The notes: generated from the letters alone by a model not told the origin. A DNA stretch of 64,000 nt from Microbispora siamensis (GCF_016863095.1 NZ_BOOF01000013.1:124001-188000), one strand, 5' to 3'; shown: positions 1 through 8,964, counted from the stretch's first letter. Made by a program: numbers and translations.

Positions 1-2
1 CG

Positions 3-332
3 ATCTCCACCGCCCACCTCACGATCTACTTCCTGTTCGGCAAGGAAGGAGACCTGTTCACCGTACGGTCCTTCTACGACAGGCAGTACTCGGTGGACGA
101 CAAGCCGATGCTGCTCACGGCGCTCAACGAGTGGAACGCGGACACGATGTGGCCGAAGGTGTACGCGTTCACCCAGGACAACGGCACCATCCGGGTCGTC
201 GGCGACTCCCAGGTCTACATCGGGGCCGGCGTCACGCGGGAGCACCTGACCACGATGGTGGCCCACTGGGTGAGGTTCTCGATCAAGTTCTACCGCTGGC
301 TCACCGACCGGCTCGCCTTCGAGACCGACTGA
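3..332 (+). CDS. YbjN domain-containing protein (5' end missing)
   Basis: The open frame runs in from the left edge and ends at TGA 330-332, so only the C-terminal ~109 residues are present. They show the alternating hydrophobic strands of the YbjN/type III secretion chaperone-like fold, with a VYAFTQDNGTIRVVGDSQV segment and a final amphipathic helix carrying KFYRWL. Actinobacteria carry several small soluble YbjN proteins of about 160-180 residues, so roughly a third is missing. Function is unknown; a sensory or chaperone-like role is proposed for the family. It converges on the TetR gene with no gap between the stop codons. Confidence 0.7.
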   Translation: MSTAHLTIYFLFGKEGDLFTVRSFYDRQYSVDDKPMLLTALNEWNADTMWPKVYAFTQDNGTIRVVGDSQVYIGAGVTREHLTTMVAHWVRFSIKFYRWLTDRLAFETD

Positions 333-968
333 TCAGGCGGGCGGCGTCCCCGGCAACGCCTGCGACCGCGGCGCACGCAGCCCGTCGAGCACGATCCGCA
401 GGTTGCGGCCCCACTGCTCGTCCCCGGCCCGGAGCCTGAGCGTGCGCGGACCGGTCGCCACGGCCGCCAGCAGGAACGGCACGTCCTGCCAGGCCACGTC
501 GGCCCGCATCACCCCGGCCTCCTGCGCGCGTTCCACCAGGAGCCGTACGCCCTCCTGGATCTGCCCGAGAACCGGGTCGAGGTTCGGTCCGCAGGCGCCG
601 CCCACGGCCTCGCGGATGCCGCAACTCTCCGCACGCAGCCGCACGTACGCGGCGGCGAAGGTCTCGAATCCGTGCCAGGGGTCGGGGTCGGCCGCGGCGT
701 CCGCGGCCAGGTCGGCCATTTCGGCGAGCACCTCGTCGAGGACCGCCTCCAGCAGCGCCTCACGGGAGGACACGCGCCGGTAGAAGGTGCCGATGCCCAC
801 GCCGGCCCTGCGGGCGATCTCGTGCGCCGTGACCTCGACTCCGATCTCGGCCACCGCCGCCCGCGCGGCCTCCACCAGCCGCTCCATGTTGCGCCGCGCG
901 TCGGCCCGGGGCGTCCGCCCCGGCTCCGCCGCCAGCAGAACGCCGACCGCTCCGTCCCGACTGCTCAT
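333..968 (-). CDS. TetR family transcriptional regulator
   Basis: The 211-residue protein has an N-terminal TetR helix-turn-helix (about residues 28-75; VTAHEIARRAGVGIGTFYRR is the recognition segment) and an all-helical ligand domain typical of TetR regulators. It probably represses the divergent oxidoreductase and itself: two 17-bp inverted repeats lie in the 90-bp divergent space (986-1002 and 1022-1038). A -10-like TAGGCT on the minus strand (980-975) ends six bases before the ATG, so the mRNA may be leaderless. The ligand is unknown. Confidence 0.9.
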   Translation of the reverse strand: MSSRDGAVGVLLAAEPGRTPRADARRNMERLVEAARAAVAEIGVEVTAHEIARRAGVGIGTFYRRVSSREALLEAVLDEVLAEMADLAADAAADPDPWHGFETFAAAYVRLRAESCGIREAVGGACGPNLDPVLGQIQEGVRLLVERAQEAGVMRADVAWQDVPFLLAAVATGPRTLRLRAGDEQWGRNLRIVLDGLRAPRSQALPGTPPA

Positions 969-985
969 GACGGCAGCCTACCAAC

Positions 986-1038
986 CGGACTCAGCGCGTC
1001 CGTTTATGCTAGGGTCGCAACCGGACGCACCGAGTCCG
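986..1038. promoter_or_regulatory. Double TetR operator in divergent promoter
   Basis: Two inverted repeats of identical architecture, CGGAC-N7-GTCCG, occupy 986-1002 and 1022-1038. The second is nearly the reverse complement of the first (two differences), so these are two copies of one operator with centres 36 bp apart. They flank a -10-like TATGCT (1005-1010) and sit just upstream of the TetR gene. That TetR is the binder is inferred from position. Confidence 0.7.
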
Positions 1039-1058
1039 CTTATTGCGTGGAGGCGGAA

Positions 1059-2186
1059 ATGAGCAGAATCCGTGTGGGCATCGTCGGCGCCAACCCCGAG
1101 CGCGGCTGGGCGGTGCGCGCGCATGTGCCGGCGCTGCGGGCGCTGCCGGACTACGAGATCACGGCCGTGGCGACCAGCCGGGAGGACAGCGCCCGCGAGG
1201 CAGCCCGCCGCTTCGGCGCCGCGCACGCGTTCACCGATCCCCGGGCCCTTGCCGCGCACCCCGAGGTGGACCTCGTCGCCGTCACGGTCAAGGTCCCCCA
1301 CCATGCCGAACTCGTCGGCGCCGCCCTTGAGGCAGGCGCACACGTGCTGTGCGAATGGCCGCTGGCGCGGACGACCGCAGAGGCGCGGGACCTGCTCGAC
1401 CAGGCGCGGGCGGCCGGCGTGCGGCACGCGCTCGGGCTGCAGGGCCGGTTCGCCCCCGCCGTGACCTACGCCCGCGACCTGCTCAGGGACGGCGCGGTGG
1501 GCCGGGTCACCGCGGTGAACGTCCACTCGGCCGTCGGCAAGGGCGCGAACGGCAGGCTGCCGTCCTGGTCGGCGTACACGGTCACCCGGGCCGGCGCGGC
1601 CGGGCTGCTAGAGGTCGTGGGCGGGCACACCCTCGACGTCGTGGAGCATCTCCTGGGCGGTGTCGATTCCCTGTCCGCCACCCTCTCCGTCCAGCGCGGG
1701 CAGTACGTCATCGAGGAGAGCGGCGAGACGATCGAGGCCGACACCCCCGACCAGCTCCTGCTCTCCGCCACCATGACGAGCGGCGCCGTGGTCTCCCTGC
1801 ACCTCCACAGCGGCAAGGTCACCGAGCCGGGCGCGCGAATCGAGATCTCCGGCACGGAGGGCGACCTCGCCCTCGTGTCCACCGGCCCGGGCAGCCCGTA
1901 CGGCGTGCAGATCAGTGAGCTGCGCCTGTACGGGACGGCCGGCGGCGCGTGGAAGGAGCTGCCGATTCCCGAGGAGTACGTCCGGGTGCCCGGGGCGGCG
2001 GGCGACGCGCGCAACGTCGCCGAACTCTACGCCGCGCTCGCCGCCGACCTCCGGACGGGCGGAGGGCAGGTGCCGGACTTCGCGCACGGCCTGCGCCTGC
2101 ACGGCCTGCTCGACGCGATCCGCCACTCCGCCGAGACCGGCACCCGCCAGACGGCCGTCCCCGATTTGATCGGGGCCCCGGCCTGA
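1059..2186 (+). CDS. Gfo/Idh/MocA family oxidoreductase
   Basis: 375 residues. The N-terminal Rossmann domain begins directly with VGIVGANPERGW, a dinucleotide-binding loop, and carries CEWPLA at the position of the family's EKP motif (here E-W-P, an altered catalytic-lysine position). The C-terminal alpha/beta domain resembles GFO_IDH_MocA_C. Such enzymes oxidise or reduce sugars, inositols or related alcohols with NAD(P)H; close relatives are annotated as galactose 1-dehydrogenases or dehydrogenases of unknown substrate. The start was chosen for GGAGG at 1049-1053, five bases before ATG; the frame stays open further upstream but crosses the divergent promoter. It is the likely target of the divergent TetR. 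Confidence 0.88.
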   Translation: MSRIRVGIVGANPERGWAVRAHVPALRALPDYEITAVATSREDSAREAARRFGAAHAFTDPRALAAHPEVDLVAVTVKVPHHAELVGAALEAGAHVLCEWPLARTTAEARDLLDQARAAGVRHALGLQGRFAPAVTYARDLLRDGAVGRVTAVNVHSAVGKGANGRLPSWSAYTVTRAGAAGLLEVVGGHTLDVVEHLLGGVDSLSATLSVQRGQYVIEESGETIEADTPDQLLLSATMTSGAVVSLHLHSGKVTEPGARIEISGTEGDLALVSTGPGSPYGVQISELRLYGTAGGAWKELPIPEEYVRVPGAAGDARNVAELYAALAADLRTGGGQVPDFAHGLRLHGLLDAIRHSAETGTRQTAVPDLIGAPA

Positions 2187-2190
2187 TCCG

Positions 2191-2817
2191 TCAGCCCCGC
2201 GCGAGGGCGTCGCGCAGCTCGGCGGCGGTGAGACGGGGACCATAGGCGGGCTTGTCCCGCTGGAACCGCCGCCCTTCCGCGAGCGGGCCGGCGTCGACCA
2301 CGTCGAAGCCGAACGAGTCGATCAGCTCGGCGACCGCCTTCTTGGCCTCGGCGTCGTCGCCCGCGATGGGCAGCGCCCGCCGGTTCTCCGTGCCGGCGGG
2401 CTGCCCCTGCTCGGCGAGGTGGACGTAGTTGATGGCGTTGAACGCCTTCACGACCCGCGAGCCGGGCAGGTGCGCGGCGAGCAGCTCGCTGTCGGTGGTC
2501 TCCCCCGCGTCGATCTCGGCGAAGTGACCGTCCCGCTCGAAGTAGTAGTTGTTCGTGTCGATGACGATCTTGCCATCCAGCGGCTCGACCGGCACCTCCC
2601 GGTATCTGCCGAAGGGAATCGTCACGACCACGATGTCCCCCGCCGCCGCGGCCTCGGCCGAAGTGGCGGCACGCGCGGCCGGGCCCAGCCGGGCCACGAG
2701 TTCGGAGAGCGTGTCCGGCCCGCGGGAGTTGCTCAGCACCACCGAGTGCCCGGCGTCGACCGCCAGCTTCGCGAGGGTGCCGCCGATGTTTCCGCTGCCG
2801 ATGAATCCGATGACCAT
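2191..2817 (-). CDS. NADPH-dependent F420 reductase-like protein
   Basis: 208 residues opening with GFIGSGNIGGTLAKLAVDAG, the GxGxxG Rossmann loop of the F420H2:NADP oxidoreductase family, followed by SNSRGP at the position that contacts the NADP 2'-phosphate. The family transfers hydride between F420 and NADP, but many actinobacterial paralogues have unproven substrates. It lies 28 bp downstream of the MarR gene on the same strand, so the two are probably co-transcribed. It converges on the oxidoreductase (four bases between stops). No convincing Shine-Dalgarno precedes the ATG, consistent with translation from the upstream cistron. Confidence 0.8.
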   Translation of the reverse strand: MVIGFIGSGNIGGTLAKLAVDAGHSVVLSNSRGPDTLSELVARLGPAARAATSAEAAAAGDIVVVTIPFGRYREVPVEPLDGKIVIDTNNYYFERDGHFAEIDAGETTDSELLAAHLPGSRVVKAFNAINYVHLAEQGQPAGTENRRALPIAGDDAEAKKAVAELIDSFGFDVVDAGPLAEGRRFQRDKPAYGPRLTAAELRDALARG

Positions 2818-2845
2818 GGTTGCGGCAACACGGCCGTCCCCGGCC

Positions 2846-3313
2846 TCATTCCCCCGCCGGCGTCTCCTGCAGCACGACGACGGCCCGTTCGAGGAGGTCC
2901 CGTAGCCGGTCGGCCTCGTCGGGCGTGAACTCCTCCACCAGCCTGCGCTCCACGGCCACGGCCGCCGCGTCGGCCTTGCGCAGCAGCGCCTGCCCGGCCC
3001 GGGTGAGCCGGGTGACGAGCACCTGGGCATGGTCGCTGGAGGGACGCCGCTCCACCAGCCCACGCGACTCCAGCGTCTTGAGCACGGTCGTCATGCTCTG
3101 CGGGGTGACCGAGCAGAACCGTGCCAGTTTCGCCCCGGAGATGCCGGGCGCGAGCGACAGCGCGTACATCGCGGCGTACTGCGGGACGGTCAGCCCGAAC
3201 GGCCGCAGCACACGGGTCTTCTCCGCGATCAGCGCCTGTTCGGCGCGCTTGATCGCGTTGCCGGGCCGCCACGCCACCGCTTCGGCGATCCTCGCCTCCT
3301 CGGCTTCCATCAT
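2846..3313 (-). CDS. MarR family transcriptional regulator
   Basis: 155 residues with the MarR winged helix: SGAKLARFCSVTPQSMTTVL is the helix-turn-helix and RRPSSDHAQVLVTRLT the wing. Three consecutive possible starts exist (GTG 3316, ATG 3313, ATG 3310) behind GGGGGGAG. It is divergent from the DHA2 transporter and upstream of the F420-reductase-like gene. MarR proteins commonly repress divergent exporters and are relieved by phenolic or oxidising ligands. A perfect 8-bp-arm inverted repeat at 3392-3409 in the shared promoter is the candidate operator. Confidence 0.88.
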   Translation of the reverse strand: MMEAEEARIAEAVAWRPGNAIKRAEQALIAEKTRVLRPFGLTVPQYAAMYALSLAPGISGAKLARFCSVTPQSMTTVLKTLESRGLVERRPSSDHAQVLVTRLTRAGQALLRKADAAAVAVERRLVEEFTPDEADRLRDLLERAVVVLQETPAGE

Positions 3314-3391
3314 CACGCTCCCCCCGGCCGTCAGGGCTCTGACACGCGGACCTTATCACCGGTTTGACAGACGTGCCGCTATTCATCCATC

Positions 3392-3409
3392 CTCTGATGT
3401 CCATCAGAG
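3392..3409. promoter_or_regulatory. Candidate MarR operator
   Basis: Perfect inverted repeat CTCTGATG-TC-CATCAGAG in the divergent region between the MarR gene and the DHA2 transporter. A related half-site, ATCAGGAT, follows at 3421-3428. A TTGACA hexamer lies upstream at 3364-3369. The size (18 bp) and position fit a MarR dimer site; binding is inferred. Confidence 0.65.
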
Positions 3410-3440
3410 TCCTTATGGTTATCAGGATTGGATGGTATCG

Positions 3441-4952
3441 ATGCCTGCGGATTGCCCTGGCCCTCGACGGTGGGCGCCGTCCCTCGCCGTGGTCTGCGCC
3501 GCGGTGCTGCTCGTCCCGGTGACCGCCACGGGCACCGCCGAGGCGCTCGGCGACATCGGCGCGGACCTGCGCGCCGGGCTGGACGCCACCCAGTGGGTGG
3601 TCAACGCCTTCTTCCTCACCTTCGCCGCGTTCATGGCGAGCACCGGGGCGCTTGCCGACCGGATCGGGCGGCGCAGGATGTTCATCCTCGGCGCCGGCGT
3701 GTTCACGGCGTCGATGCTCCTGGCCGCCGCCGCCCCGGACATCGGCGTACTGATCGCGGCCAGGGCGCTCGCCGGCGCCGGCGCCGCCGCGGCCACCACG
3801 GGCGGCACCGCGCTGCTCGCGCACGCCTTCCCTGCGGGTCCCGGCAGGACCAGGGCGTTCGCGTGGTTCGGCACCACGCTCGGCCTGGGGCTTGCCTTCG
3901 GCCCGGTGATCGCCGGAACGCTGGTCGGCGCCGTCGGCTGGCGGAGCCTGTTCGCGGCGGCCGGGATCGCACTGCTGCCGGTGCTGCCCTTGAGCGCGCT
4001 GCTGGACGAGTCGCGTGCCGCCCCGGACGGCCCCTTGGACTGGGGCGGCGCGGCCGCCTTCACCCTCGCGCTCACCGCCTTCACCTTCGGCGTGGTCGAG
4101 GGGCCGGCTCTCGGGTGGACGCACCCGGCGGTGCTGAGCGCCTTCGCCGCCTGCGCGGTCCTGTCGGCGGCCTTCGCCATTGCCGAACGGCGTCATCCCG
4201 CGCCGCTGGTGGATCTGTCACTGCTGGCCCGGCCCCGGTTCGCGGCGATCGCGTCCATGCCGTTCCTGCTCGCCTTCGGCTTCGTCGCGCTGACCATCGT
4301 GCTGCCGCCGTACCTCATGGCGACCTCCGGTTACTCGGCCCGGCAGGCGGGTCTGACGCTGATGCTGCTGACCGGGCCGACGCTGGTCATGCCGCCCGTC
4401 ACCGGCGCCCTGGCCCGCCGCCTGTCGCAGCGCGTGCTGCTGGTGGTCACGCTGCTGCTGGTCGCGGCCGGGACCGGCCTGCTGGCGGAGGTGCCCGCCG
4501 GATCGGGCCCGGCGCGGCTGGCCGTGCCGTTGCTGCTGATCGGGACGGGTTTCGGCGTGTCACTGGCCGTGGTCGACGGCGCGGCGGTCTCCTCCGTCGA
4601 GCCCGCGCGGGCGGGCATGGCGGCGGGGCTGTTCAACACGGCCCGCATCACGGGCGAGGTCGTCGCCATCGCCGTGCTCGGCGCCGTGCTGTCCGCGCTC
4701 ACCCGGGCGAGCCTGACCGGCCGGTACGGCGAGGCGCGGGCGGCCCTGGCGACCTCCCGCCTGCTGCAGGGCGACATCGCGGGCGCCGTGCCGGCGGGGG
4801 CCGGGCGGCTGGAGTTCGCCCGCCTGGCGAGCGCCGGCTACGCGGACGCCCTGCACACCGCCCTGTGGCTGCTGACCCTCCTGTCCCTGGCCGGCGCGCT
4901 CGCCGTCGGTCTCCTGATGTCCGTCCGCGACCCCGCGCGGATCACCACGTGA
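3441..4952 (+). CDS. DHA2-type MFS drug exporter
   Basis: 503 residues with about 14 hydrophobic segments, the length and topology of the EmrB/QacA (DHA2) group of proton-driven multidrug exporters. MFS motif A is seen as GALADRIGRRRM after the second segment, and the glycine-rich motif C region is GTTLGLGLAFGPVIAG. ATG at 3441 has GGATGG just upstream; an in-frame ATG at 3432 is an alternative. It probably forms an operon with the alpha/beta hydrolase that follows after 11 bp, under the divergent MarR regulator. This looks like an inducible detoxification module: efflux plus a hydrolase. Confidence 0.88.
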   Translation: MPADCPGPRRWAPSLAVVCAAVLLVPVTATGTAEALGDIGADLRAGLDATQWVVNAFFLTFAAFMASTGALADRIGRRRMFILGAGVFTASMLLAAAAPDIGVLIAARALAGAGAAAATTGGTALLAHAFPAGPGRTRAFAWFGTTLGLGLAFGPVIAGTLVGAVGWRSLFAAAGIALLPVLPLSALLDESRAAPDGPLDWGGAAAFTLALTAFTFGVVEGPALGWTHPAVLSAFAACAVLSAAFAIAERRHPAPLVDLSLLARPRFAAIASMPFLLAFGFVALTIVLPPYLMATSGYSARQAGLTLMLLTGPTLVMPPVTGALARRLSQRVLLVVTLLLVAAGTGLLAEVPAGSGPARLAVPLLLIGTGFGVSLAVVDGAAVSSVEPARAGMAAGLFNTARITGEVVAIAVLGAVLSALTRASLTGRYGEARAALATSRLLQGDIAGAVPAGAGRLEFARLASAGYADALHTALWLLTLLSLAGALAVGLLMSVRDPARITT

Positions 4953-4963
4953 AAGGAACGATC

Positions 4964-5770
4964 ATGTCCGTCGTCACCGTCGGCTCCACCACCGTCAACT
5001 ATCTCCTCACCGGAACCGGCCCCGGTCTCGTGCTGGTCCACGGCACCGGCGCCACCGGCGAGACCAACTGGGCCCCGCTCATCGAGGCCGTCGCCGGCCG
5101 CTTCACCGTGGTCGCCCCCGACCTGTCCGGCTCGGGCGCCACCGTCGACGGAGGCGGCCCCATCCACGTGGAGGATCTGGTCGCCCAGGTGCTCGGCGCG
5201 GCGGAGCACGCCGGCCTGGAGCGGTTCCACCTGGTGGGCCACTCGCTCGGCGCCGTCGTCGCGCTGGCGGCGGCCGGCACCCGGCCGGAGACGGCGCTGT
5301 CGGTGACCGCGCACGCCGGATGGGCCAGGACCGACCCGTGGATGGCCTTCCAGATGGACCTGTGGATCCGCCTGGTGCGCACCGACAGGGAACTGCTCGC
5401 CCGGCTGCTGCAGGTGACCGCGATGGGCGACGCCACGCTCCGCGCCCGCTCGCCGGAGGACTTCGAGCAGGCCGCGGCCGCGTTCACCGCCTCTCTCGAC
5501 GGAACCGAGGAGGGGTTCGCCAGGCAGGCTCTGGCCGACATCTCCGTCGACATCACGGAGCTGCTGCCACGCGTGACCGCGCCGACGCTGATCGTCTCCA
5601 GTGCCGACGACCGGATCGTGCCGCCGCACCACCAGCGCGAGCTCGCCCGGCTGATCCCGCACGCCGGCCTCGTGACCGTCCCCGGCGGCCACGGCCTGCC
5701 GTTCGAGGACCCCGCCGCGTTCACCGCCGTCATCACCGACCACCTGGACCGCGCGACCGCGACGGCCTGA
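4964..5770 (+). CDS. Alpha/beta fold hydrolase
   Basis: 268 residues with the complete alpha/beta-hydrolase signature set: HGTGATGETN oxyanion-hole loop near residue 25, GHSLG nucleophile elbow near residue 90, an acidic residue in SSADDRIVPPHH and the catalytic His in GGHGLPFEDP near the C-terminus. No signal peptide, so it is cytoplasmic. GAAAGGA lies seven bases before the ATG. It follows the DHA2 exporter by 11 bp and ends at a strong hairpin terminator, so it is the last gene of the MarR-controlled unit. Substrate unknown; esterase or haloperoxidase-like activity is typical. Confidence 0.88.
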   Translation: MSVVTVGSTTVNYLLTGTGPGLVLVHGTGATGETNWAPLIEAVAGRFTVVAPDLSGSGATVDGGGPIHVEDLVAQVLGAAEHAGLERFHLVGHSLGAVVALAAAGTRPETALSVTAHAGWARTDPWMAFQMDLWIRLVRTDRELLARLLQVTAMGDATLRARSPEDFEQAAAAFTASLDGTEEGFARQALADISVDITELLPRVTAPTLIVSSADDRIVPPHHQRELARLIPHAGLVTVPGGHGLPFEDPAAFTAVITDHLDRATATA

Positions 5771-5832
5771 GGTCTCCCTCGCCGCCCGCCGTCTTTCCGA
5801 TCCACCGGCATCGGCACATCACCTCCGACAGG

Positions 5833-5868
5833 CCGAAGGGGAACCGACCACGGTCGGTTCCCCTTCGG
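5833..5868 (+). terminator. Strong hairpin terminator
   Basis: A perfect 16-bp stem (5833-5848 with 5853-5868) closes on a four-base loop, between the hydrolase stop and the convergent nrdJ stop. It can serve both strands. There is no long T tract, as is usual for actinobacterial terminators. Confidence 0.85.
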
Positions 5869-5921
5869 TTCAGCCCGAATCGATCAGACTGAATGATTCA
5901 GCGGGTTGCGGTTCACCCGTT

Positions 5922-8831
5922 TCAGCTGCAGCCGCTGGTGCTGCCGCAGCCCTCGCAGACGTAGCAGCTGCCGGCCGGGCGCATCTTGGTGCCGCAGGTC
6001 ATGCACAGCGGCGCGTCCGCCGTACGGCCCTGGTGGCTCTCCAGCGAGGCGCCGACCCGGCGCGGCTCCGGCACCGCCACCGGCGCGACCTGCCCGTTGG
6101 ACAGGCCCTCGGCGGGCTTGGCCTCGACCGGCGCGGCCTGCGCCTTCTCGACGGGCGCCTGCCCGCTCTCGATGGGCGCAGACTGCGCCAGGGCGGCCGT
6201 GTCCACGTCCTGGAGCGCGGCCGGGTCCTCGCCGCGCTGCTGCGCGGCCCGCTCGGAGGCGGAGAAGATGCCCAGCGCGGCCCGGTCCTCGTACGGCAGG
6301 TAGTCGAGCGCGAGCCGCCGGAAGATGTAGTCCATCACGGACTGCGCCATCCGGACGTCGGGGTCGTCGGTCATGCCCGCCGGCTCGAACCGCATGTTGA
6401 CGAACTTCTGCACGTACGTGTCGAGCGGCACGCCGTACTGGAGGCCGATCGAGATCGCCACGGAGAAGGCGTCCATCACGCCCGCGAGCGTGCTGCCCTG
6501 CTTGGACATCTTGAGGAAGACCTCGCCCAGGCCGTCGTCGGGGTAGGACGAGGCGGTCATGTAGCCCTTGGCGCCGCCCACCGTGAAGCGGGTGGTGGTG
6601 CTCGGCCGCTGGTTCGGCATGCGCCGCCGGGTCGGCCGCGCGACCTCCACGACCTGGACGATCGGCTCCTTCTCCGCGGCCTCCTCGGAGACCTCCTCGG
6701 AGGTCTTCTTCGCGACCGACAGCGGCTGCCCGACCTTGCAGTTGTCGCGGTAGACGGCCAGGGCCTTGAGGCCGAGCTTCCAGCCCTCCAGGTAGACCTG
6801 CTCGATGTCGTCCACCGTGGCCGACTCGGGCAGGTTCACGGTCTTGGAGATCGCGCCGGACAGGAACGGCTGGACGGCCGCCATCATCCGGACGTGGCCC
6901 ATCGGGGCGATGGCCCGCTCGCCCATCGCGCAGTCGAACACCTCGTAGTGCTCCGGCCGCAGGCCCGGGGCGTCCACGACGTGGCCGTGCTCGGCGATGT
7001 ACTCGACGATGGCCTCGACCTGCTCCTCCAGGTAGCCGAGCCGGCGCAGCGCCCGCGGGATCGTCTGGTTGACGATCTGCATCGACCCGCCGCCGACGAG
7101 CTTCTTGAACTTCACCAGCGCCAGGTCGGGCTCGATGCCGGTGGTGTCGCAGTCCATCATCAGGCCGATGGTGCCGGTCGGGGCGAGCAGCGACGCCTGG
7201 GCGTTGCGGTAGCCGTTCTTCTCGCCGAGCCTGAGGCACTCCTGCCACTGCCGGGTGGCCTCGGCGTGCAGGGCCTTGTCCATGTCGTCGAGCGTGCGCA
7301 GGTCGTCGTTGGCCGCGGCGTGCTTGCGCATGACCCGCTTGTGCGGCTCGGCGTTGCGCTGGTAGCCGTCGTACGGGCCGACGATCCCGGCGAGCTCGGC
7401 CGAGCGGCGGTAGGACACGGCGGTCATCAGCGAGGTGATCCCGGCCGCGATGGCCCGGCCGCCGTCGGAGTCGTACGCGTGGCCGGTCGCCATCAGCAGC
7501 GCGCCCAGGTTGGCGTAGCCGATGCCGAGCTGGCGGTACGCACGGGTGGTCTCGGCGATCTTCTGCGTCGGGAAGTCGGCGAAGGTGATCGAGATGTCCA
7601 TCGCGGTGATGATCAGCTCGGTGACCTTCACGAAGGTCGCGACGTCGAAGCTGTCGTCGTCACGCAGGAACTTCAGCAGGTTGATCGACGCGAGGTTGCA
7701 CGAGGAGTTGTCCAGGTGGACGTACTCCGAGCAGGGGTTGCTGGCCGTGATGCGCCCGGTCTCCGGGCAGGTGTGCCAGTCGTTGATCGTGTCGTCGTAC
7801 TGCACGCCGGGGTCGGCGCACTCCCAGGCGGCCTGGGCCATCTTGCGGAACAGCGACCGGGCCTCGACCTCCTCGATGACCTCGCCGGTCAGCCGGGCCC
7901 GCAGGCCGAACTTCCCGCCGGCCTCGACCGCGCGCATGAACTCGTCGGAGACCCGCACCGAGTTGTTGGCGTTCTGGTACTGGACGGACACGATGTCCTT
8001 GCCGCCGAGGTCCATGTCGAACCCGGCGTCGCGCAGCGCGCGGATCTTGTCCTCCTCGCGCGCCTTGGTCTCGATGAACTCCTCGATGTCGGGGTGGTCC
8101 ACGTCGAGGACGACCATCTTGGCCGCCCTGCGGGTGGCGCCGCCCGACTTGATGGTGCCGGCGGAGGCGTCGGCGCCGCGCATGAAGGAGACCGGGCCGC
8201 TGGCCGTGCCACCGCTGGACAGCAGTTCCTTGGACGAGCGGATGCGGGAGAGGTTGACCCCGGAGCCGGAGCCGCCCTTGAAGATCACGCCCTCTTCCTT
8301 GTACCAGTCGAGGATCGACTCCATCGTGTCGTCCACGGCCAGGATGAAGCAGGCGCTCACCTGCTGGGGCGAGCGGGTGCCGACGTTGAACCACACCGGG
8401 GAGTTGAAGCTGAAGATCTGGTGGATCAGCGCGTGCTTGAGCTCGTGGTCGAAGATCTCCGCGTCCTCCTCGGAGGCGAAGTAGCCGTTCTCGAGGCCGG
8501 TCCTGGTGTAGACGCCCACGACCCGGTCGACGAGCTGCTTGAGGCTCGACTCGCGCTGCGGGGTGCCCACCGCCCCGCGGAAGTACTTGGTGGTGACGAT
8601 GTTGGCCGCGTTGACCGACCAGAAGTCCGGGAACTCCACGCCGTGCTGCTCGAAGTTGACCGAGCCGTCCCGCCAGTTCGTCATCACGACGTCGCGCCGC
8701 TCCCAGCGGACCTCGTCGTACGGGTGGACACCCGGGGTGGTGAAGACGCGCTTCATCTTCAGGCCCTTGCGCGGGCGCTTGCCGGCCCGGCCCCCCGTGC
8801 CCGATACGGTGCCGCTCACGGTCTCCGTCAT
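5922..8831 (-). CDS. nrdJ: Adenosylcobalamin-dependent (class II) ribonucleotide reductase
   Basis: 969 residues, the size of the large actinobacterial NrdJ. It reduces ribonucleotides to deoxyribonucleotides using a B12-derived thiyl radical, independent of oxygen. Visible signatures: SFNSPVWFNVG and QQVSACFILAVDDTME in the active-site barrel, GGSGSGVNLSRIRSS, and NPCSEY, which holds the radical cysteine and catalytic glutamate. A TSCPD-type domain follows, and the C-terminus ends in a CxxC...CxxC cluster (CMTCGTKM, CYVCEGCG) expected to carry the redox-active or metal-binding cysteines. Start: ATG behind GGAGGGGG. It is 133 bp downstream of nrdR on the same strand, the classic nrdRJ operon, so it should be repressed by NrdR-(d)ATP. 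Confidence 0.97.
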   Translation of the reverse strand: MTETVSGTVSGTGGRAGKRPRKGLKMKRVFTTPGVHPYDEVRWERRDVVMTNWRDGSVNFEQHGVEFPDFWSVNAANIVTTKYFRGAVGTPQRESSLKQLVDRVVGVYTRTGLENGYFASEEDAEIFDHELKHALIHQIFSFNSPVWFNVGTRSPQQVSACFILAVDDTMESILDWYKEEGVIFKGGSGSGVNLSRIRSSKELLSSGGTASGPVSFMRGADASAGTIKSGGATRRAAKMVVLDVDHPDIEEFIETKAREEDKIRALRDAGFDMDLGGKDIVSVQYQNANNSVRVSDEFMRAVEAGGKFGLRARLTGEVIEEVEARSLFRKMAQAAWECADPGVQYDDTINDWHTCPETGRITASNPCSEYVHLDNSSCNLASINLLKFLRDDDSFDVATFVKVTELIITAMDISITFADFPTQKIAETTRAYRQLGIGYANLGALLMATGHAYDSDGGRAIAAGITSLMTAVSYRRSAELAGIVGPYDGYQRNAEPHKRVMRKHAAANDDLRTLDDMDKALHAEATRQWQECLRLGEKNGYRNAQASLLAPTGTIGLMMDCDTTGIEPDLALVKFKKLVGGGSMQIVNQTIPRALRRLGYLEEQVEAIVEYIAEHGHVVDAPGLRPEHYEVFDCAMGERAIAPMGHVRMMAAVQPFLSGAISKTVNLPESATVDDIEQVYLEGWKLGLKALAVYRDNCKVGQPLSVAKKTSEEVSEEAAEKEPIVQVVEVARPTRRRMPNQRPSTTTRFTVGGAKGYMTASSYPDDGLGEVFLKMSKQGSTLAGVMDAFSVAISIGLQYGVPLDTYVQKFVNMRFEPAGMTDDPDVRMAQSVMDYIFRRLALDYLPYEDRAALGIFSASERAAQQRGEDPAALQDVDTAALAQSAPIESGQAPVEKAQAAPVEAKPAEGLSNGQVAPVAVPEPRRVGASLESHQGRTADAPLCMTCGTKMRPAGSCYVCEGCGSTSGCS

Positions 8832-8964
8832 GACTTCCCCCTCCCAGGGCCCGGTGGAGCCCCTCTTTCGGACCACGCTCGTTACAACCTCATCGTCGCG
8901 CCGCGGCCACCGCACCCGGCGCCGTGCCGCCGCCTCCGCCCCGTCCCGGTCTCCCGGGAGGCGC

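Noticed and set aside
672-1058. In-frame extension of the Gfo/Idh/MocA oxidoreductase by ~129 residues
   Set aside because: It runs antisense through the TetR gene and the divergent promoter; the Rossmann start and GGAGG both place the real start at 1059.
8832-8964. Cobalamin riboswitch before nrdJ
   Set aside because: The nrdR-nrdJ gap is only 133 bp, shorter than a cobalamin riboswitch, and no B12-box-like sequence is seen. Control is better explained by the NrdR boxes.
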